A stretch of DNA of 64,000 nt from Aurifilum marmelostoma (Eukaryota > Ascomycota > Sordariomycetes > Diaporthales > Cryphonectriaceae), in contig JAMXSV010000005.1 in NCBI GenBank assembly GCA_027559495.1, positions 963,993-1,027,992 on the forward strand, in the 5' to 3' direction. The notes under the pieces were generated by a model. That model worked only from the letters and a program-made list of their open reading frames with translations, did not search any database and was not told where the DNA came from. Positions 55,801 through 64,000 of the stretch are shown piece by piece. Within the stretch, counting starts at the first letter, position 1. Each line of letters starts with the position of its first letter. Position numbers and translations under genes: made by a program.

Positions 55801-58395
55801 AGTTCATTTAAGTTGAACTGGGAACCCGATGAATCTTTTAGGATGTAAATGGATTATCGAGGCTATTAGTTCCTAAGATTTGATACTATATATTCAACAT
55901 CTTCGAGTGGTCATCATCTTTCCGTGGATAGCCATTCACATGGGAAATACCGCCAAAGTTGGATGTTCTGGGAAACCGCCGGAGGTAAAGCACGCAATCC
56001 ACCAGAAAGCTAGGTTAAATGTGGGCGGTAAACTGAAATGCAATATCAGGGATCCAGCTTACTGTATGTACCAAGTCCACCCTCATTTTCGTAGTCTTTC
56101 TTCCTCTCCTTCCAGCTTCTTCTGCTAGACCCTTCTCTGGGTTTATGTTATCTCGTGGCTACGAATCTGCAATGTCGTCCACTCCTCTTCTAGTTCTGCG
56201 AGTCTTCTTTGGGCCGAGTGTTAGGGCGAAGAAACAGTAATCCACCTCCAGCTTCATGCATTTGGGCGACAGCGATCCGGCTGAGTCGTCAGTGGCCGAA
56301 GCTGTTCCGTCGTTGTCCTTGGGCTGCAGGGAGATATGGAGCGTGGTTTGTATTTACTGGGGCGTTTGATGGATACTTCTGGGGTCATAACCCAAGCCGG
56401 ATCATATAGAGAAATATAAATTGATGATAAGTACAATGAAAGTTGGCATTATTCGACTAACCAGCGAATGGATCCATCCCAGGTCGCTTCCGGGCCTATC
56501 AGCAGGATCGGGTATCGCAATACCCTTCGGTTAGTCCACAGAGCAGCTTTCGAGGTGGATGCCGTCCGGGCGTTCTTTCCCAACCTGCCATTGGCTCATC
56601 TTCATCCCTCACTTGGTTCTTCTTGGTCGGCTTTTGTTCGCTACGATATCAGGCCCACGGGCATCGCTTCTTTGCCTTCCAAGGCAAGTCCAGAGCTACA
56701 GGTTGCTCATCGGCGCCTACTGCTCTCGTCAGATCTGTCGGGACCACTGCGTCTTCGAGGGCCCCAAGTGGGCAGGAGGCGCTCGGAATAGGCGCTACCG
56801 CTTGCACGAAACGAGTATGAGGCGCTGGTTTTGGTGAAGTTTTCTTGCGTGATAGTAGCGTGGAAGTTAGGCATGTTTGATGAACCTGGGTTCGCAACCT
56901 TCCCGTGTCGACCGGTTAAAGTTCCGAAACCCGCAGCTGAGAGTAGATCATATACAAGCCAATAGGCTCTTACGCTTGGCGGGGTTCTCTGCTTTATTCT
57001 CGCAAAATATGATCTTTCATCATGAGATCCTGTAGCTAACGGGTAGTTAGAAGTCTCAAATTGACGAAATTCTATGAGCTAACAGCTCCCCAACTATTGC
57101 GTCGTGCGTTTCTCCAGCTCCAGCATTATTGGGATTAAACCCTTCGTTCTAAGCTGTACTGGAGTCACGGTTAACAACTGAGTGCGATGGGTTGAAATTG
57201 TATTTGATACCCACACTAGGTCAAACAAAATATAAGAGAGTCAGCACTTGGAGCTTAGCCCGGTCGAGCGGTGATGATAATTGTTTGTTCTGTTCCGGTA
57301 GAGGTGGCGTAGTCGAAGCAATGGTGCCAGACTTCCTCTAGTCTGTCGACGGATGAAAACTAAATCGACCGTCTCCGACAGTGGTGGTCGGTCATTGTGT
57401 GAAGTTTCTATATTTTCATTGACCTTTGGAGCCTAAAAGCGCCGGCGCTAGCCTTAATTTGAAAATAAACTTAGCTCTTGAAGTGCTGGTTCCGTTTTTT
57501 CTCTGGCGCGACGTTATGCTCAACCCAGAGTATTGACTTATTATACCGGGCCAACATCTACTGTAATTCGATAACATTATGGTTCTAAAAAATTATACTC
57601 CTATGATTATAGCTCAGGTTGCTGACCGCGCTGTGCTATTGTTGGAAACGACCAGGTGCTCTAGATTCCGGCTACCCGCAGTTTGACTAGTGGAATATTA
57701 CCCTTCTCTATGAATATTCATATTCAGCAATATTACTGACAAAAACTTTATTTGGCACTGAAGAAGATATCCTGATTCTCCTCAATCCCGATCGTTGATT
57801 AAACGCATATTTGGACAATTAAGCTTCGGCCCTAACCCTTGACAATGCAAAATTTATTTCTTCCAATTTCTGGGTACCACTCCCGCGAGCAAGCATTTAG
57901 GAATGGGACCGTCTCTGGCTTTCTTCACGATGATCCGTTTACCAAACCTGCCTTCTAGGGTAGATTACTTCGCCAGTCCAGGGTGGTTATCCGTTGATGT
58001 CGGCGAGTGGAGGTCGTTGATGACATATACTCGTATGTGCTATGGAATATGTTCCTGGGTTTGGCGACCCGTCTGGTAGATACCTGATCTTGTTCCATAC
58101 TTGACTACCCGTGATCGACCATTAGGGAAGTGATTGTGACTGCGGCCAGCGTCGGTAGATGAATCTTAACTTTACAACAAGAAGCCTCTGAATGAAGCAA
58201 CAGTAATTTATCTTTGTATTATCAGGTGGCCAAAAGTATGACCGGCTCTTACTGATTGAATTTCATTACCGCTGTCCTCGACGTATAAATACGATGAACT
58301 TGAAATAGAAGGTGCATATTAATACACTGTTTAATCACTACGGCTTTTGTGAGATTCATCTATTTCAGCCAACACCTAAACACTATCATCTCCCC
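49900..58395. other. 8.5-kb region without recognised genes
   Basis: Balanced composition and many short open frames on both strands, some protein-like in patches, such as minus 51757-51404, minus 55092-54697 and plus 56559-56837 with a Cys/His cluster (GAYCSRQICRDHC). None belongs to a family I can name and no splice-joined gene could be built. Given the decayed genes on both sides, it is probably further pseudogene debris. Confidence 0.4.
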
Positions 58396-58399
58396 AAGA

Positions 58400-59601
58400 A
58401 ATAAGAAGCCATTTGTTCGGTTCAATATCCTTTGCTCTTGCAGTTCAACTCGTTGCCGTATCCCCACTGTCACAGCGGTGCCCGTGCATCACCGGTGATA
58501 TTGCAATTCATTGGTTACGCTGCACTTGGCTGCAGGTAGGCAGGCGTGCTTTCTGGACATGACCCGACCGATCCTTGTGGTAATGATCTTTAAAGGATCG
58601 CAGAACAAGCTGCGGCTTCGGCAAGAGGCTCCACTGTCACCGCGTTACTTCCTTTGATGAATTGACCGATGCCGTCTCCGATGACACCGCCGCTGGAAGA
58701 TCATTACCATCTCTGGCAATAATTTCTGGTAACACCGCTCACCGAAGTCGGTTCCAAACAAGTCCGGGGTCGGTAGCATCCGGCGCCGCTCTTTGAAGGC
58801 GGTCGGCTTGGCAAAACGTTTGAAACGTTATCATCAGAACCCGAAAATCAGCAAAACCTGTTGATGCTGGTGATGCGACGAGATCTGCGGCTTTGACTCA
58901 AGCGGTGGGTGACTGTTCGATCTGTCCCTCAGACCGAGAGACCCACGACAAGGACTACTATGATGGATTGTTTCATTATCACCATGGTAGTACCTATGTG
59001 AGCGTTAACAATTCGGTCTTGTAATGACCACCGAAGTCATCCTTGTTGGTCACTCAGACAGTAACGAGGATGAAGACAAGGCGATCACTGTCACGTACGC
59101 GCTTAACAAGTGGTATAACCTGAACTTTCGTCTGCCGAGCTCAGGTTCGGAACCGGTCAAGATCTTCAATACCAGTGGTGTTTCAGTTTATCGCGGATGA
59201 CGACCCAACGATCGCAAACAGCTACTATGACTCGAATGATGGCATCAACACCCGTGTCGAAGTCTTAATCGCCGGTTGAGAACAACGTGTTCAGGTAGGA
59301 TATATATAGCGGTTGGTAAACTTTGGTACCCAAATATTCACGCTGTATCGATAGCAAACATCAAAAGCCCTCTATTCTACCGACTCCGGACATGCAGTAG
59401 CCACCGTAACACTTTGGTGATGGCGAGAACAATCGCTGAGGCTGGTATGTGATTCAAATCCAGACCTGCCACCTTTTACTGATCAACAGGCACGTGAAAA
59501 GTTGTACCACTATCGCTCCTTACGACATGACCTCATCGACGCTAATTGAGGTCGTCGCCGCTGTGTCTTTCAGCGCAGGAGCAACTCTTTCTCTGTTTTA
59601 G
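58400..59601 (+). pseudogene. family 1 pectate lyase (PL1) pseudogene
   Basis: Pieces on the plus strand follow the order of PL1 enzymes: IGYAALG near the N-terminus (about 58512), a STVTA-TSFDELTDAVSDD stretch, ISGN, then HDKDYYDGL (58944-58970), SLLVGHSDSNEDEDK, ITVTYALNKWYNLNFRLPS (about 59042-59140), LRFGTG one frame over, YYDSNDGINTR, NNVF, ALYSTDSGHAV (about 59370) and a C-terminal SFSAGATLSLF with TAG at 59599-59601. The secreted enzymes cut polygalacturonate by beta-elimination using Ca2+. Short introns seem present. The normal start has become ATAAG, and single-base indels and stops break the frame in several places, including one C missing after RLPS. It points to a plant-associated source. 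Confidence 0.72.
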
Positions 59602-59639
59602 ATATTCGTGGCTTGGAAAAATCTGTCAGCAACAATTTA

Positions 59640-61566
59640 TTTATTTATTTCGGTCCATAAACAAGAGAAGGCACGTTTTCTCTTGATGAAAGTAACGAGT
59701 CGTTTAGGTTGAGGCCAGCTCCTGAACGCCGCGCGTACGCTGTTGGAGCAACGGAACGCCGCTGTGCGTAGAGCACGCACTCGCTGCTCCCGAGCAACGC
59801 GTCGGAATAAGAAGGCAGATTCGTAGATGTTCCAGAAAGAACACTTGGACCAGCGTGGTACGATGGAGGTTGGGTGTAACTCGGTGGTGGGCCGTAGTTC
59901 TGAGTTGCATACCCAGGGAGTAGTCAGCATTTCCGTCGGCCGACAGAGCCTCCATAGTTCGCTGACCACGGTTGGTTATTCGTTGTACCTCCATAGTTGG
60001 ACGTATTCCGTGAATGGCTGGTCCCACGCGCCAAAGAAATACCGGTTGTCGTCCAGCTACTGGCTCGGAGCGGTCCATCGCCCAATACGCTCGCAACTCT
60101 CTCCCTCCTTCGATCAGCACGGCGCTTAACCACGATGGCAGCGAGTCAATCAGACCGAGCCAAGCGAGGCCAGGAACACTGGCGGCTACTCAGGTGGCGA
60201 GAGGGGAGGGAAGTGGGGTTGGGTAAGGCGGGGGTTGAGTAGAACGTGGGGAGGATCTATGGTGTGCGTACTGTGACGGGGGCTCGCTGAAGTTGACGGG
60301 TGTGTAGGTTCCGGTTGAGAGGCTGTGGGTTTGGGTTCTGGGTTTGGGGTTTGGGGCTTGGGCTTGGCTCTGGCTTTGGCTCGGCTTTATTCTGGCTTTG
60401 CCTCTGGCTTGGGTGGAGGGGTGGTGGTGGTCTAGGTGCCCAATTATCTGAATGTCGCGGAAACAGAGGCCCTTCGTACGATTCGTCAGAGGGGGTACTA
60501 GAGTATCAGGGTCGCGGTTGTCCCAAACTCTTAGTATAGGCGAGATCTTTGGAAATTGTCATTTCTGCATCGTCTTTCGAGTGCAGGAGGTAAAAGCGAA
60601 AATCGCAGTGTATGTTGAAGTTGGTCATCCAATCCTGTTTGGCTCCACCGAGGAGAACGGGTTCGAGTTCGGGACCTAGGGACGAGGCTGTGACATTGAA
60701 AGTAGCTTGATTCGACTGGCCCCCTCTCGGAGCATTGCTACTACGCTTTGTTGGGTGTCAACAAGGTGGCATACATCATTGATGCAGACGTGTTGCGAAG
60801 CGAATGAGCCTCGTATCAACGACTTTGGAGCGCCGTAAATGTATACCTCAGGGAGCCTGATGACTTAATTAACCCATTGATCGATCTCGTTCAGCTGTGA
60901 CTCCATACCTTGGAACTCTCGAGTGCAAACTTGGATCTTCACTTTCTCTATAAGACCACACGTGCTTCGATACGTCAGGCCCTCGCCCACTTGCCTCCAA
61001 GCCCAAGGATTCAACCATCAGTGAATACCAATTAGGCTGTCCATGCCATACAACGTCTCCGGATGATAAACGATTGCTTCATTATCATGAGGGATTGATA
61101 TCGTTTGTAGATGTCCAATAGATAGATCGGGGCTACCAACGCTTCACATGACAGAATACGCTCCAGGTACAACCTAGGAGAACTCACCTAGAGTACTCCT
61201 GATTCTCAAAATACCTGAATTCCTTGAACGGAAACACGGTCATACTTTGACCCTCGGCTTCAGCCAGTCGATCAGTGACGTGAGTTTTTCGACTCGGATC
61301 TAGTGCATTATCTGAAAAAGTAATGACAGTTCGTGATGAAAAAAGTTCCTATCTAAGTAAGTATTCACATCAACTATTTCGCAACGACCTGAATCGATTC
61401 GTACTGCGCAAATAGAACTTAGATAATCGGTGTCACTGATATGAGCCTTTGGGATTCCATACAGGGCGACAGCACCAGCGCCAGGATGCAAAGTATCAAT
61501 GCTTGAGCCAGCAAAAAGAGTAGGTGAATAAGAGTACCGGTGGATTACCGCGTCCATAATCGTCAC
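59640..61566 (-). pseudogene. unrecognised protein remnant: beta-rich N-terminal region and Pro/Gln/Tyr-rich tail
   Basis: Minus strand: an open stretch at 61566-61300 (SPTLFAGSSIDTLHPGAGAV and YGIPKAHISDTDY) could be part of an extracellular beta-sandwich. At 60690-60550 a stretch reads WMTNFNIHCDFRFYLLHSKDD. Then a TGA, a low-complexity Pro/Ser/Gln region (about 60450-60300), and a tail with YGGTTNNQPW and repeated PPSY (GPPPSYTQPPSYH, about 59900-59860). PPxY-like repeats often bind WW domains. I recall membrane proteins of this general layout in basidiomycetes but cannot name the family. Frame changes and stops make an intact product unlikely. Confidence 0.35.
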
Positions 61567-61860
61567 AACGGTCCTGATCCTCCTCGTCTCGAGACCGAAG
61601 TTCGCGCCAAGTTAAGCGCGTGTCCCATCTTCGGCGGTGTATGCTATCTGCATTCATATTTAAAAAGAGCTACATGCGAACTAGGCAAACCGCTCTGCAG
61701 GCACAGTCAGAAACGCTACAAAGTAACACGAGAAACACAGAGACAAAACAGTACGAAGCCAAAGTACGTAGCAGACTATGTAAGGTGCGGATGCGCGCGT
61801 AAGACGCTACAAGCGGGTAGGCACGTAAGGTGCGACAAAGTCAGTAAGGAGAGACTAGCC
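61567..61860. other. 3' flank of the LINE, no gene seen
   Basis: No poly-A or simple tail was identified at the 3' side of the LINE. The stretch holds scattered GGTGCG-like repeats (61778-61835), but nothing that could be classified. Confidence 0.3.
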
Positions 61861-63999
61861 CTAGGGGCTTACAGAATTAGAGCGGCTGCCAGCGGTCCTC
61901 CACGCCTTCCCAATCCCGGTTCTGGCGATGTACTCGGATATGGCCTTCAGCCCTGTGACGGTACCAAAAAGCTCGCGTTCTATTAAATTTGGGGAACACT
62001 CACGGAGGATGTGCCTTTTGTCCTCTTGCCTGGGACAGAAGGCGATCGCATGCGCTATTGTTTCAATGGACTCCCCGCATAAGCACGAGGGATCTTGGTC
62101 TGGGAAGAATCGGGCCCGGTATTCGCCGTAAAACCCGTGTCCGGTGATGAGTTGGACGAGTCGAGACGAACGCTCGCGGGGCATTCGTTCGACGTTGAAT
62201 ATGGGGTGTAGTTTAAGGGCGGGTGGGCGTGGGATTCGATGGTCCGAATCGATTCGTCGAGCGGTGTGGCTATCCCAGATCTTCTTCCAAGATCGCGTGG
62301 CTTGTGTCGTGGCTCTCGTCTTGAGCCATGTGACGGTGCGGTTGAATGGGGGAGTCGGTGGCAAGTTTGCCCCCGCTTTGGCCAATTTATCGGCCGTTTC
62401 ATTGCCTGCGATGCCCGAGTGTCCCGGCACCCATTTGATGTTGATGATGCGATCGGGGTGGCCTTCGAGGAAGTCCTCTATGGCGTGATTGGCGATTCGG
62501 GAGGCGTATTGGGCAGGATGTGGATGTAATGATGTAATGCTCTTGTATGGCAGCTTGGTTGTCGCAATATATATGGACATGGTTGATTTGTTGCAACATC
62601 GCAGTTTGGGTGGCTCGTTTGATACAGGACGCAAGCCCTAGCATCTCGGCATCAAAGATGGAAGCTCTGGGTCCGATGCCCGCAGAGAACCTGTGGATGG
62701 TTTGCATATGGCGGGTGATAACATAGCCAACTCCGACCTTTTGGCATCCTCTGACAATGGACATGTGGCCATCTGAGAACCCTACTAGGGATGTGGAGCG
62801 GCTTTGCTGGGTCTGGACCAGGTCTTTGATCTGATTAATGTATTCCTTCTTCGGCAACCCGTGGCTATCGGCCTGGACAAAAAGGTTGTCTGGGAATGGG
62901 AGGCCGGTGTCATGTGGGTGGATTATGTATGGGGTGATGAATTCAGAGCGATGGTGCAATAGGGATGCGATATGATGGATGGGTGAGATAGTGGTGGCTG
63001 TATGACATTCTGTGTCAGGGAAGGTGTTGGGGGTCGTGGGTGTCCCATGAGGGTGGGAGGCATCGAGCCAATCTCTGCCATGTGTGGGATGTTGCGTAAT
63101 TTTGCTGCCATGTTAGCAATGAGCTTTCTGCAGGTGGATGTGAAGCGGGGGGATGGAGGCAAGGTGTTCCATGTCATGTATGGGGGTGGTTTTGAAGGCC
63201 CCTAGTAGCCACCAGAGTCCCTGGTTCTGAACCTTCACAAGCGGCTCGAGCAACGACTTCTGTCTGTGCCCATGAAACCACAAGGGAGATCCATATGTCA
63301 GGACTGGTAGTACACATGACTTATAAAGAATGCGAGCATGTTGGATGGACAGCCCTCGGATCATGTTGGCTAGCATGCAGGCCGGCAATGGTGCCTAGTG
63401 CCCTTGTAGCCATGTTCTTCACATGCTCTTTGAAATTGAGCTTGCGGTCGAGGTAAAATCCGAGCCAGCGGATTACGTCACAGGGGTGGATGACCACATC
63501 TGTACCAGAATTGGAAATGGTCAGTGTGGGGTTACTGTTACATTTAGAATGAGGGATGGATGAAATGTATCAACTCAGATTTGGGTAATTCAAACTCCAG
63601 ACCAAGCTTGCGGGCATTGTTGTTGATGTGGGTGATGATGTCTTGAATGATCGTGATGTTTTCTTGATGTGAGTGCGAGTATGCAAGGATAGTGAAGTCG
63701 TCAATGTAAGCAAATGAGTGTGCTTGAGGGTCGGACGAGGCAGCCAGAAGAGGGATGGAATACAGAGAGGATAGAACTGGGGAGAGCGGGGAGCCCTGAG
63801 GTACGCCAACCGATGGGAGCTGGAGTTGTGGACAGAGGGTGCCATCTACTCGGAATTGGGCAGTGTGTGACGTTAGGTAGGACCGGAGCCAGTTGCAGAT
63901 CTGGTCTGAATATCCGAGTCTATCAAGTGTGTAGATAAGGCGGGCGTGGTCTACATTGTTGAAATAACCAGAAACGTCGAGGGTAAGAAGGGTGACTTC
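61861..63999 (-). mobile_element. non-LTR retrotransposon (LINE) 3' portion: reverse transcriptase and RNase H, degraded
   Basis: The minus strand enters at the right edge in an open RT frame (codon start 63999, 151 codons to TAA 63546). It has motif A LDVSGYFNNVDHARL, motif B GVPQGSPLSPVLSSLY (from 63807) and motif C YIDD (63708-63697), so the catalytic acids are intact. After a frame break the thumb region continues (IRWLGFYLDRKLNFKEHV), then another break (LPVLTYGSPLWFHG, 63388-63113). The RNase H domain has FSDGH, FDAEML and YCDNQAAI (62959-62500) and, after a further break, WVPGHSGIAGNETADKLAK (about 62450). A Cys/His cluster (CLCGE...H...C) lies near the end at 62070. At least four frame shifts make it inactive. 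The 5' end is outside the window. Confidence 0.88.
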
Positions 64000-64000
64000 C

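Noticed and set aside
60300..60539. Plus-strand Gly/Leu/Phe-rich ORF
   Set aside because: It is the reverse complement of a Pro/Gln/Ser low-complexity region of the minus-strand protein remnant.
1..64000. CRISPR arrays, rRNA genes, bacterial operons or phage genes
   Set aside because: No regularly spaced identical repeats, rRNA-like blocks or bacterial gene organisation were seen; introns and gene families are fungal.

Overview
The window is fungal DNA with two very different halves that meet at a telomere-like tract near 28.6 kb. The left part (1-28.6 kb) looks like a chromosome arm of a filamentous ascomycete. It has compact genes with short introns (46-67 nt), then an AT-rich transposon island whose coding frames are interrupted almost only by TAA and TAG. 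That is the mark of repeat-induced point mutation (RIP, C to T, mainly at CpA). This taxonomic reading is inference; no marker gene settles the species.

Left to right: a partial alpha/beta hydrolase (1-710, minus strand); a small secreted cysteine-rich protein with an in-frame stop (2750-3217); an unrecognised small ORF (3355-3723); a four-helix MARVEL membrane protein (4743-5330, minus) divergent from an RTA1-type seven-helix protein (6085-7114); a Zn2Cys6 transcription factor (7559-9154, minus). From about 9.5 kb, a decayed cut-and-paste transposon is split by a solo LTR (9715-10182). Next come a full-length dead Ty3/gypsy chromovirus (10266-17821, plus), a truncated inverted copy (17822-23595) and a second fragment (23596-25302). 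About 3.3 kb of very AT-rich relics follow. The full chromovirus carries an antisense third ORF between pol and the 3' LTR.

At 28588-28700 the DNA becomes a TTAGGG/TCAGGG tract with the G-rich strand running rightward, as at the right end of a chromosome. It is followed directly by a Tc1/mariner transposase gene with intact DD34E residues but a replaced C-terminus.

The right part (about 29-64 kb) has balanced base composition, no RIP signature and almost no intact gene, but many recognisable gene remains. These are three same-strand copies of a double-kinase-domain gene (about 30-32.9, 35-37.9 and 39-41.7 kb); a Pho84-type phosphate transporter (43.2-45.2 kb) with good splice sites and single-base frame breaks at homopolymers; a Whi2-like gene (48.5-49.9 kb); a family 1 pectate lyase (58.4-59.6 kb); an unrecognised Pro-rich protein (59.6-61.6 kb); and a LINE with reverse transcriptase and RNase H (61.9-64 kb). 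From memory of these families, the kinase expansion, transporter, Tc1 and LINE look more like Agaricomycete (Basidiomycota) genes than ascomycete ones. The junction is therefore either a biological join (foreign DNA at a chromosome end, or a fusion) or an assembly chimera. Long stretches at 33-35, 42-43, 46-48.5 and 50-58 kb hold nothing I can name.
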